Positions 1-7,032 of a DNA stretch of 14,412 nucleotides are shown here, one piece after another (within the stretch, counting starts at the first letter, position 1; every line of letters begins with the position of its first letter). Source of the DNA: Candidatus Cloacimonadota bacterium (GTDB lineage: Bacteria; Cloacimonadota; Cloacimonadia; Cloacimonadales; WRIO01); NCBI GenBank assembly GCA_023230175.1, contig JALNXV010000043.1:1-14412 (forward strand), read 5' to 3'. A program made the position numbers and the translations under genes. A model generated the notes under the pieces. The model searched no databases, had not been told where the DNA came from, and saw only the letters and a program-made list of their open reading frames with translations.

Positions 1-4
1 CAAA

Positions 5-67
5 GTGCAAGCAAGGATGCCCGCACAACAAATCAAGATGCAAGCAAGGATGCTCACTCAACATAAT
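5..67. repeat. Two tandem copies of a short hairpin repeat
   Basis: The 15-mer TGCAAGCAAGGATGC occurs at 6-20 and again at 39-53, a 33-base period, and a third time at 4890-4904 inside the MITE-like element. Copy 2 with its right flank (39-67) matches 4890-4918 at 27 of 29 positions, and copy 1 (6-30) matches the same element at 24 of 25. Copy 1 can fold, pairing GTGC with GCAC and AGCA with TGCT around an AGGA loop. The frame through both copies is open from the window edge to TAA at 71-73, so it could be the tail of a gene entering from the left, but the match to a non-coding copy favours an intergenic repeat. Confidence 0.7.
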
Positions 68-84
68 AATTAAATAGATAAAAA

Positions 85-118
85 AACACGCCTGATTCAA
101 ATAGAAATCAGACGTGTT
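85..118 (-). terminator. Intrinsic terminator of the ABC exporter operon
   Basis: On the minus strand a 13-base-pair stem (85-97 with 106-118, one G-U pair) encloses an 8-base loop and is followed by a run of T (84 downwards). It lies 18 bases after the stop codon of the 727-residue ABC subunit, the expected place for a Rho-independent terminator. Confidence 0.85.
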
Positions 119-136
119 AGTTCTTGTTAAGAAATC

Positions 137-2320
137 TTAAGTATATTGTAATCTATATAAGTTATAATATAAACCTTCAGGTTGATTTACGCCGTCTTTT
201 TGAAGTAATTCTTGGTGAGAACCTTCTTCTACAATTTCACCCTTATGAAGCACAATAATTCTATCAACGTGTTGAATAGTTGATAATCTATGAGCAATAA
301 TTATAGAAGTTCTATTTTGCATAATTTTAAACAATGCATCTTGAATCAAGATTTCAGTTTCAGTATCAATATTAGATGTTGCCTCATCCAAAATAAAGAT
401 TTCCGGGTCATAAGCAAGAACTCTGGCAAAAGCAATAAGTTGTCTTTGACCAACTGAAAGAGTAGCTCCTCTTTCTTGAACTTCTTCATAAAGTTTACCC
501 GGTAATGAGTTTATAAATTTTGAAACATTAACATAATCAGTAATTCTATTCACTTCAGCATCTGATATATTATGATTATTAAGAACTATGTTATCCTTAA
601 TAGTGCCGGAAAATAAAAAGACATCTTGTTGTACCATACCAATATTATTTCTTAAATCTTTTAATCTATATTCATTAATATTTTTATCATCAACTAAAAT
701 TTCACCTTTTTGATAAGGATACATATTAAGTAAAAGATTTACAATTGAGGTTTTACCGGAGCCTGTATGCCCAACTAAAGCGATTTTTTCTCCCGGTTTA
801 ATTTTCAGACATATATTTTTTAATACAAAAGAATTTTCAGCCGGATTCTCCTGATAACTAAGCCAAACATTTTTAAATTCAATTAAAGGCTTACTTTGTT
901 TTTCCGGAATCAAAATAGAATTTATCTTTGATATAGGAGGCATATTTTCATAATAATCTTCTTGTACTTTATCCTTTAAATCAAAGATTCTTTCAGCACC
1001 GGCCATAGCAGCTTGTAGGATATTAAATTTTTCTGAAAAATGATTTATCGGCTCATAGAGTTTTTCCATATAAGAAATAAACGCCATAAAAAGACCTATA
1101 GTGATGAAATTTTGCAATATTTGCCCGCCGGCATACCACAAGATTATCGCAGTGGCTACATGGCGAGAAACGCCAATCAAAGGTCTAAAGATTGCAAATA
1201 ACTTCAATTGCTTCATTGAAGCTGTAAAATAATTCATATTTGATTTTTCAAACTGATCACTCTTATGCTTATGTTGACTAAACAATTGAATAATCTTAAC
1301 CCCGGATATATGCTCTGCGAGAGTAGCATTAACTTGAGCTAAAAACTTTCTCATTTGTCTGTAAGAATTTCTTGTTTTCTTTTTAAAGATAACCATAGTA
1401 AATATGACTAAAGGTAAAACCGCAAAACTAACTAAAGCTAATTTCCAGTTTAAGACAAGCATAATTACCATAATTGCAACTACAATAAAAAAGTCTTGAA
1501 TAATATTTATTGCACCATTTGCAATCATTTCGTCAATTGACCTAATGTCATTAGTTACTCTTGTCACAAGTCTTCCTACAGGATTTTTATCAAAAAAACT
1601 TGTTGGCATTCGCTCTAAATGACTGAATAAATCAGAACGTAAATCATGCATTGCTTTCTGAGAAGCAATATTTGTTAGTATCATCTGAAAAAATTGCAAT
1701 ATGAACTTGATTACAACGATTAAAATAAATAAAATACCTATCATTTTAATAGTGCTAAAAGAATTTCTTCTCAAAACCTTTATCTCATCTACAGGCAATT
1801 TATAAACTGCAGATAGAGGTAAAATAACTTTTTTTTGTCCATTGAGATTAACCATTCTAACACTATGATTATCTTTCAATAATGAGTTAATAATCTTTTC
1901 ATTTTCAATATCAACATCAATCATCACAATTTTTTCTTCTGAAAAATTATCATTTGTTCTATATGTTTGAAGTAGTTCTTTTTTAATAAAACTCTGATTT
2001 TTACTGGTAATCAATATATAATAGAAATCATTATCATTAAAATATTCATATTTATCAATTTTATTATGTGCGATAAAATCTTGATATTCTTGATAATTCA
2101 AAGTCAAAAGTCTTTGATCAGGAACAATATGATAATCTACAGCATATTTAGTAAGAAGAGGCAAGATAAGTTCTGCACCGGTATTAATAAGTAATAACAA
2201 AAAGGCAATAATAATAAGTTTTAAATAGGGTTTTACATACTTAATTAATTTACCGAATAGTCTACCGTCATAGATTTTACCAAGAATTTCATCCGTTTGC
2301 ATTTCAAATTGTTCGCTCAT
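137..2320 (-). CDS. ABC exporter half-transporter with an extra extracytoplasmic domain (BmrD/YheH-like)
   Basis: This 727-residue protein fuses a six-helix exporter membrane domain to a C-terminal ATPase domain. Visible motifs are Walker A GHTGSGKT (517-524), the Q-loop in VQQD (563-566), a degenerate signature LSVGQ (621-625), Walker B IFILDE with catalytic Glu646, and the H-loop His677. Helix 1 lies at about 33-55 and helix 2 only at about 191-213. The roughly 130 residues between them are hydrophilic and have no counterpart in the partner subunit; this placement resembles the extracellular domain of Bacillus BmrD. The start ATG overlaps the stop of the upstream partner gene as ATGA, implying translational coupling. 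With Glu646 retained here and an intact signature in the partner, this subunit should supply the Walker motifs of the active ATP site. The substrate cannot be read from sequence; multidrug or lipid export is inference from the family. Confidence 0.93.
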   Translation of the reverse strand: MSEQFEMQTDEILGKIYDGRLFGKLIKYVKPYLKLIIIAFLLLLINTGAELILPLLTKYAVDYHIVPDQRLLTLNYQEYQDFIAHNKIDKYEYFNDNDFYYILITSKNQSFIKKELLQTYRTNDNFSEEKIVMIDVDIENEKIINSLLKDNHSVRMVNLNGQKKVILPLSAVYKLPVDEIKVLRRNSFSTIKMIGILFILIVVIKFILQFFQMILTNIASQKAMHDLRSDLFSHLERMPTSFFDKNPVGRLVTRVTNDIRSIDEMIANGAINIIQDFFIVVAIMVIMLVLNWKLALVSFAVLPLVIFTMVIFKKKTRNSYRQMRKFLAQVNATLAEHISGVKIIQLFSQHKHKSDQFEKSNMNYFTASMKQLKLFAIFRPLIGVSRHVATAIILWYAGGQILQNFITIGLFMAFISYMEKLYEPINHFSEKFNILQAAMAGAERIFDLKDKVQEDYYENMPPISKINSILIPEKQSKPLIEFKNVWLSYQENPAENSFVLKNICLKIKPGEKIALVGHTGSGKTSIVNLLLNMYPYQKGEILVDDKNINEYRLKDLRNNIGMVQQDVFLFSGTIKDNIVLNNHNISDAEVNRITDYVNVSKFINSLPGKLYEEVQERGATLSVGQRQLIAFARVLAYDPEIFILDEATSNIDTETEILIQDALFKIMQNRTSIIIAHRLSTIQHVDRIIVLHKGEIVEEGSHQELLQKDGVNQPEGLYYNLYRLQYT

Positions 2321-4068
2321 TTTACATCCCCGATTTTTTCTTCGATTTTTTGTTTTTCATATAATTCATTATACAAACCGTTGAGTTGTAATAATTCATC
2401 ATGAGTTCCTTGTTCTGATATAGTCCCTTTGTCCAAAGCAATAATATGATCAGCGTGATTCAACGCAGAAATCCTATGAGCAATAATAATATTTGTTTTA
2501 TTTTTTCTTGCTTCTAATAAATTTTGTAATATTTGTTTTTCAGTTTTTGTATCTACAGCAGACAAAGCATCGTCTAAAATCAATATTTTAGGATTAGTCA
2601 AGATTGCTCTTGCTATTGCGATTCGTTGTTTTTGACCACCGGAAACAGTTACGCCTCTCTCCCCAACTACAGTATCAAATCCATTTTTAAATTCCATTAT
2701 ATCGTCATAAACTGCTGCTATTTTTGCTGCTTTATGTACTTCCTCTATTGAAGCTGATGGATTACCTAAGGCTATGTTATTAGCAACAGTATCCGAGAAC
2801 AAAAAGATATCTTGAGGAACCATTATTATGTTTTTTCTTAATACTTCAATCGGAATTGTATATAATTCGTGATTATCAATATAGATAGAATTTTTAGGTG
2901 GGTTATATACTCTACACAGTAAATCTATAAAGGTTGATTTTCCTGAACCGGTTTTACCACAAATAGCTAAAGTTTTACCCGTATCAATAGAAGTAGTTAC
3001 ATTTTCAAAAATCATATCAGAAGACTTAGGATACTTATAATTTAAATTTTTAAAACTAATGGAGCCTTGAAGTTCATTGATATTAAAATCAGTTTCCGGT
3101 TCGTTAATAATCTCAGGTTTCGTTTCCCAAATATTATTAAGTCTCTTCAATGAAGCAGAGCCTCTCTGATACATATCAACTATCCAACCAATTGCAATCA
3201 TTGGCCAAACTAACATACCAAGATAAGAAAAGAAAGCAATAAAACCACCGATAGTTATATCTCCTTTAATCACAGCTTGTCCACCAAAGACTAATACTAT
3301 CACAGTACTAAAACTTATTATAACAGCTAATGAAGGATGAAAAAAACCACTTAACTTTGCCATTCCAATATTTTCTTTTACAAAATTATTAGAATATTCT
3401 TGCATTTTTTTAAGTTCAGCATCTTCTTGAGCAAAGGCTTTCACGACTCTTATACCGGAAATACTTTCTTGTATCATACCACTTAAAGTAGAAAATGAAG
3501 CTTGAACCTTTCCAAATCTCCGGTGTAATCGACTACCAAAATATCCAATCATAAAAGATAATAAAGGTAATGGAATAATAGCCATTAAAGTAAGCTTAAC
3601 ATTTATAGTAATCATAAATAAAAATGAAGCCGTTGCCATTAAAATTATATCTGCTCCGGCAATAAATCCCATTCCAAATAACATTCTCACAGCATTTAAG
3701 TCATTTGTTGCATGAGCCATTAAATCCCCAATTTTTGAAAAATTAAAGAAATTTTGCGATAAGGTCATCAAATGCTTATAAAACTTTTCCCTCAAACCCA
3801 TTTCGAGAGTAAAAGAATTACCTATGATAAGAATCCGCCATACAAATCTCATCACTACTATTATAGCTGCTAATAATACTATAAACAAAGAAGATTTCAA
3901 TATATCAGCTTGAGTAAAATCATTCTGACTAAAATTATCAATAGTTCTTTGTATTATCTTAGGAATAATTAATTGAACAGCATCAACTATAACTAAAACA
4001 AATAAACCAACAGCTATCTTTTTCCATCCTTTTTTTAGATAAGGAATAACTGCATCAAAGGTTTTCAT
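2317..4068 (-). CDS. ABC exporter half-transporter, partner subunit with degenerate Walker B (BmrC/YheI-like)
   Basis: This 583-residue ABC exporter subunit has the normal family length. Membrane helices 1 and 2 lie at about 17-39 and 58-80 with a short connection, followed by the remaining membrane domain to about residue 310 and an ATPase domain. Motifs are Walker A GKTGSGKST (371-379), the Q-loop in VPQD (417-420), canonical signature VSGGQ (475-479), Walker B ILILDD (495-500) and H-loop His531. The position normally occupied by catalytic Glu is Asp500, so the ATP site built on this Walker B should be slow or inactive, as in heterodimeric exporters such as BmrCD and TM287/288. It is the first gene of the operon, has AAGGAG (4073-4078) five bases before its ATG, and overlaps the next gene by four bases. 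Inferred role: half of a heterodimeric inner-membrane exporter of unknown substrate. Confidence 0.92.
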   Translation of the reverse strand: MKTFDAVIPYLKKGWKKIAVGLFVLVIVDAVQLIIPKIIQRTIDNFSQNDFTQADILKSSLFIVLLAAIIVVMRFVWRILIIGNSFTLEMGLREKFYKHLMTLSQNFFNFSKIGDLMAHATNDLNAVRMLFGMGFIAGADIILMATASFLFMITINVKLTLMAIIPLPLLSFMIGYFGSRLHRRFGKVQASFSTLSGMIQESISGIRVVKAFAQEDAELKKMQEYSNNFVKENIGMAKLSGFFHPSLAVIISFSTVIVLVFGGQAVIKGDITIGGFIAFFSYLGMLVWPMIAIGWIVDMYQRGSASLKRLNNIWETKPEIINEPETDFNINELQGSISFKNLNYKYPKSSDMIFENVTTSIDTGKTLAICGKTGSGKSTFIDLLCRVYNPPKNSIYIDNHELYTIPIEVLRKNIIMVPQDIFLFSDTVANNIALGNPSASIEEVHKAAKIAAVYDDIMEFKNGFDTVVGERGVTVSGGQKQRIAIARAILTNPKILILDDALSAVDTKTEKQILQNLLEARKNKTNIIIAHRISALNHADHIIALDKGTISEQGTHDELLQLNGLYNELYEKQKIEEKIGDVK

Positions 4069-4155
4069 AAAACTCCTTTTTAAAATTTTTAAATAAACTC
4101 AATAATATCCTATATAACATTTTTTATGCCAGTCACTACTATAATTAAAATAAGA

Positions 4156-4182
4156 ATTATAACAAAATCATATTTAATTCAA
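4156..4182 (-). promoter_or_regulatory. Candidate extended -10 promoter for the ABC exporter operon
   Basis: Read on the minus strand, TATAAT (4156-4161) is preceded by TG one base upstream, giving the extended -10 form TGTTATAAT. A TTGAAT that could act as -35 lies 15 bases further upstream (4177-4182), which is a short spacing. Transcription would start near 4149, leaving a leader of about 80 bases before the ATG at 4068. AT-rich DNA produces such matches by chance, so confidence is moderate. Confidence 0.45.
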
Positions 4183-4222
4183 TTATGTAGCATTTTAAGT
4201 CAAGATTTTTTTATAAAATTTA

Positions 4223-4262
4223 AAAAAGTTTATCAATCGATTTAACAATCAATAAACTTTTT
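4223..4262 (-). terminator. Second hairpin downstream of the STAS gene
   Basis: An 11-base-pair AT-rich stem (4223-4233 with 4252-4262) encloses an 18-base loop. On the minus strand it ends in a run of six T. It follows the stronger hairpin at 4279-4312 and may be a back-up terminator insulating the STAS gene from the ABC operon promoter. The stem contains only one G-C pair, so stability is low. Confidence 0.4.
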
Positions 4263-4278
4263 AACTTAACAATGATTA

Positions 4279-4312
4279 AAAATGAATCATCAAAACATTA
4301 ATGATTCATTTT
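4279..4312 (-). terminator. Probable terminator of the STAS gene
   Basis: A perfect 12-base-pair inverted repeat (4279-4290 with 4301-4312) encloses a 10-base loop. It lies 18 bases after the STAS stop codon, and the minus-strand copy ends in TTTTT. It is AT-rich (two G-C pairs), so it would be a weak but plausible intrinsic terminator in this genome. Confidence 0.6.
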
Positions 4313-4330
4313 AATATATCAATACTTATA

Positions 4331-4633
4331 TTAAGTAATTTGTAAAAACTTTGAAAATCCTGATATATCAAAAACTTCTTTAACCAAAGAATTCATCTTA
4401 GTAAGGATATATTGTTTACTTAAAGAATTAAACTTTTTATAATATGTCAAAATAACTCTTAATCCGGCACTACTTATGTAATCTAAATCTTCAAAAGAAA
4501 TAATTACAACTTCAGGACCATCAATAAATTTTTCTAATTCAATTTCTAATTGTTTAGAAGATACAGTATCCAATCTTCCTTTTAACGAAATTACTACTTG
4601 ATTATCTTTTAAAACTGATGAAATCTCTAACAT
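4331..4633 (-). CDS. STAS-domain anti-sigma factor antagonist (SpoIIAA/RsbV-like)
   Basis: This 100-residue protein is a single STAS domain. Hallmarks are the N-terminal strand followed by LKGRLDTVSS (17-26), and the central DLDYISSAGLRVIL segment (49-62) that carries the regulatory serine; by alignment with Bacillus SpoIIAA Ser58 the likely phosphorylation site is Ser55. The C-terminal VKEVFDISGFSKFL (83-96) matches the usual amphipathic helix region. Members normally bind an anti-sigma kinase of the RsbW/SpoIIAB type in a partner-switching circuit, and phosphorylation by that kinase switches binding off. No kinase, phosphatase or alternative sigma factor lies in this window, so the partner must be elsewhere. 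The start is supported by AAGGAG (4641-4646) seven bases before the ATG. It appears to be transcribed alone. Family assignment is firm; the regulated process is unknown. Confidence 0.9.
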   Translation of the reverse strand: MLEISSVLKDNQVVISLKGRLDTVSSKQLEIELEKFIDGPEVVIISFEDLDYISSAGLRVILTYYKKFNSLSKQYILTKMNSLVKEVFDISGFSKFLQIT

Positions 4634-4800
4634 TTATAAACTCCTTTATTTAAAAATACAATACCACTCTATATATAACATTATTTCACAAAAAGTATTA
4701 CAATCTTCTTCCATTTATCTCACCCTCATTATTTTAATAATAACGAATTAAGGCTTTTTAAAAAATCAAACCCGTTTGTAGGAAACTTATTAATTGATGA

Positions 4801-4930
4801 GACTGTTGAATAATTTCAATTATTGTTCTACAAGCTTCCAGCTTGTATTTTGATAAAATATTGAATACCTATCACTTAAGGTTTTTTAGTGCAAGCAAGG
4901 ATGCTCGCACAACATAATTATTCAACAACC
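4801..4930. mobile_element. MITE-like element with 12-base terminal inverted repeats
   Basis: TGTTGAATAATT at 4804-4815 is repeated exactly and inverted at 4916-4927, bounding about 124 bases. Inside are three further inverted repeats: AATAATT/AATTATT (4809-4824), ACAAGC/GCTTGT (4830-4846) and the GTGCAAGCA hairpin (4889-4910) that also occurs at the left edge of the window. There is no open reading frame of useful length. Only a possible two-base AC flank is seen as a target duplication. It sits between the divergent STAS and hflK genes, upstream of both promoter regions. Non-autonomous transposable element is the best reading; a repeat spread by other means is possible. Confidence 0.5.
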
Positions 4931-5004
4931 GTTATAAAACTTCAAAAATCAAATTTATTAGAATATCATCATAAAACTAAGATAATTATATATTTAAATA
5001 AATA

Positions 5005-5032
5005 TTGACAAGATTATTCATAAATTTATAAT
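5005..5032 (+). promoter_or_regulatory. Sigma-70 promoter of hflKC
   Basis: TTGACA (5005-5010) and TATAAT (5027-5032) are both perfect consensus hexamers, separated by 16 bases. Transcription would begin near 5039, about 42 bases before the hflK ATG. The match suggests strong, housekeeping expression by the sigma factor encoded at 7033-8775. Confidence 0.8.
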
Positions 5033-5067
5033 TAACATAGTTAAAAGTATTTTTAATATTTAATAAT

Positions 5068-5075
5068 GAAAGGAG
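5068..5075 (+). promoter_or_regulatory. Ribosome binding site that fixes the hflK start
   Basis: GAAAGGAG lies five bases before the ATG at 5081. An in-frame ATG at 5066 overlaps this site and has no site of its own, so the downstream ATG is the better start. Confidence 0.8.
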
Positions 5076-5080
5076 TCAAT

Positions 5081-6049
5081 ATGGATGATGAAGTCAGATA
5101 TAACACTATCACATTAAAAATGCCCAAAAAGAAAATAATCACAATCATTATTATTATTCTTGCTATTATCTTTATTATGCCATTTTTCTTTACAGTTAAC
5201 CCCGAAGAGGTAGCTGTTATTCAAAGGTTTGGAAGATTTGTCCGGATTGCTGAGCCCGGGCTTAATATGAGAATACCATGGGGGTTCGAAACAGTAACTA
5301 AAGTAAAAATCAAGACCGTCTTTAAAGAAGAATTTGGTTTTAGAACTTTACAATCCGGGGTAAATACTCGATATACAGAAACTAACTTTGACGATGAATC
5401 ACTTATGCTGACAGGAGATCTCAACATTGCAAGTGTAGAATGGATAGTACAATATCAAATCAACGATCCAATTGCATATCTCTTCAATGTTAGGGATGTT
5501 AAAGAAACTATAAGAAACCTTTCTGAAGCAACAATGAGACAAGTGGTTGGGGATAGAAGTGTTGACGAGGTTATCATTTTAAATCGTCAAGAAATCGCTT
5601 ACGAAGCTCAAGAATTATTACAAAGATACCTCGATAAATATGAAACAGGTATTATTGTCAGAACCATCAATCTTCAAAATGTCGTTCCTCCGGAATCAGT
5701 ACAACCTGCATTTAACGAAGTTAATTCTGCGATGCAAGATGAAGAACGCATTGTTAATGAAGCTCGACAAGAATACAATAAAATCATTCCTGAAGCACGA
5801 GGTAAAGCTAAACAAACTATCGAAAATGCAAAAGGTTATGCAATTAATAGGATTAATCAAGCTGAAGGTGATGCCACAAAATTTATTAGCATTTATAATA
5901 ATTATAAAAAAGCAAAAGCCGTAACTAATCAAAGGCTTTATATAGAAACTATGGAAGAAGTTTTAAATAGATTTGATAAAATTTATATCATTGATGAAGA
6001 TCATAAAAGCTTAATCCCTTTCCTTGATGTTAATAAAGGAGGCAAATAA
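5081..6049 (+). CDS. hflK: HflK, membrane-anchored SPFH protease modulator
   Basis: This 322-residue protein has a short cytoplasmic N-terminus, one membrane anchor (about 18-38) and an SPFH/prohibitin domain beginning NPEEVAVIQRFGRF (40-53), with the family's EPGLNMRIPW stretch (58-67). A helical, charged region from about 205 to 275 corresponds to the coiled-coil part. HflK and HflC form a large cage-like membrane complex that surrounds and modulates the FtsH protease. The protein is shorter than the 419-residue E. coli HflK and lacks its Gly-rich N-terminal and Pro-rich C-terminal extensions. The stop overlaps the hflC start by one base (TAATG), so the two are co-transcribed and probably translationally coupled. 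ftsH is not in the window. HflK rather than a stand-alone stomatin is inferred from the pairing with HflC and the gene order. Confidence 0.9.
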   Translation: MDDEVRYNTITLKMPKKKIITIIIIILAIIFIMPFFFTVNPEEVAVIQRFGRFVRIAEPGLNMRIPWGFETVTKVKIKTVFKEEFGFRTLQSGVNTRYTETNFDDESLMLTGDLNIASVEWIVQYQINDPIAYLFNVRDVKETIRNLSEATMRQVVGDRSVDEVIILNRQEIAYEAQELLQRYLDKYETGIIVRTINLQNVVPPESVQPAFNEVNSAMQDEERIVNEARQEYNKIIPEARGKAKQTIENAKGYAINRINQAEGDATKFISIYNNYKKAKAVTNQRLYIETMEEVLNRFDKIYIIDEDHKSLIPFLDVNKGGK

Positions 6050-6978
6050 TGAAAAGATATCTTAAATATATATTCCTTTTAATCTTTTTAATCCTGTTAG
6101 CTAATGCCTTATTTGTAGTTAATGAAACTGAACAAGTTATCATTACCCAATTTGGTGAGCCTGTAGGTGATGCAATTCAATCAGCCGGACTACATCTTAA
6201 AATACCTTTTATCCAAAAAACTCACTTTTTTGATAAACGCATCTTAGAATGGGATGGTGAACCTAATCAAATACCAACTTCAGATAAAAAGTTTATTTGG
6301 GTAGATTCTTTTGTACGTTGGAGAATTTTTGACCCTCTGTTATTTTATCAAACAAACAAAACTGAAACCTTTGGTCATTCAAGATTAGATGACATAATTG
6401 ACGGTGTTACCAGAGATATCATTACTAAAAATGAATTATTTGAGATTGTAAGAAACTCTAATAGAAAACTTGAATTTTCAATTGATTTTGATATTGATTC
6501 CTATGAAGAAATTAAAGCATCAATAAACGTAGGAAGAGAAGAAATTGCTGATTCTATTTATGTTTCCTCATACGAAAGTTTAAAAGAATATGGCATAGAG
6601 CTTGTAGATGTTAAAATCAAAAGAGTAAATTATATTGATACAGTTCGCAAACAAGTATACGAAAGAATGATTTCAGAAAGAAATAAGATCGCAGAAAAAT
6701 ATCGTTCTGCGGGTCAAGGTCGTGCAGCCGAGATTAAAGGTAAACTACAAAAAGACTTAAATGAAATAGAATCTGAAGCCTATAGAGAAGCACAAGAAAT
6801 TATGGGTGAAGCAGATGCAGAAGCAATTGAAATATACGCTAATGCATACAATAAAGATCCTGAATTTTATGGATTCACAAGGTCTTTAGAAGCTTATCAG
6901 AAAACAATATCAGAAAATAATATCTTAATCTTAACAACGGATAGCGAATTCTTTAAATATCTAAAAAAGGTTAAATAA
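6049..6978 (+). CDS. hflC: HflC, membrane-anchored SPFH protease modulator
   Basis: This 309-residue protein has an N-terminal signal anchor (about 6-24) followed by the SPFH domain: VNETEQVIITQFGEPV (24-39), AGLHLKIPFIQ (46-56) and the typical HflC stretch with WDGEPNQIPTSDKK (68-81) and VDSFVRWRI (85-93). The C-terminal half carries the conserved SERNKIAEKYRSAGQGRAAEI region (209-229) and a long charged helix. It pairs with HflK to form the complex that controls access of membrane proteins to FtsH. AAGGAGG (6036-6042) lies six bases before its ATG, inside the end of hflK. Length is normal for the family. It is the last gene of the two-gene operon and is followed within ten bases by a terminator hairpin. 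Confidence 0.93.
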   Translation: MKRYLKYIFLLIFLILLANALFVVNETEQVIITQFGEPVGDAIQSAGLHLKIPFIQKTHFFDKRILEWDGEPNQIPTSDKKFIWVDSFVRWRIFDPLLFYQTNKTETFGHSRLDDIIDGVTRDIITKNELFEIVRNSNRKLEFSIDFDIDSYEEIKASINVGREEIADSIYVSSYESLKEYGIELVDVKIKRVNYIDTVRKQVYERMISERNKIAEKYRSAGQGRAAEIKGKLQKDLNEIESEAYREAQEIMGEADAEAIEIYANAYNKDPEFYGFTRSLEAYQKTISENNILILTTDSEFFKYLKKVK

Positions 6979-6986
6979 GAAACTAA

Positions 6987-7014
6987 AAAAGAGGATAGAA
7001 TTCTATCCTCTTTT
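6987..7014. terminator. Bidirectional terminator between hflC and rpoD
   Basis: This is a perfect 28-base palindrome (6987-7000 with 7001-7014) with a GAGGATAG core. It begins with a run of A and ends with a run of T, so each strand has a hairpin followed by T residues. It sits between the convergent ends of hflC (6978) and rpoD (7033), serving both operons. Confidence 0.87.
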
Positions 7015-7032
7015 ATTTTTCTCAAAAACAAA

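Noticed and set aside
5..67. CRISPR array
   Set aside because: Only two adjacent repeats of about 22 bases with an 11-base gap are present, the third copy is nearly 5 kb away inside another element, and there are no cas genes.
4198..4203. TTGACT as -35 of the ABC operon
   Set aside because: At normal spacing the only -10 candidate is GAATTA, much poorer than the extended TGTTATAAT further downstream.
5066..5080. Upstream in-frame start for hflK
   Set aside because: This ATG overlaps the GAAAGGAG ribosome binding site that serves the ATG at 5081.
5221..5932. Three short open frames overlapping hflK (5221-5427 and 5696-5932 minus, 5640-5924 plus)
   Set aside because: All lie inside the well-supported hflK coding region in other frames and have no recognisable features.
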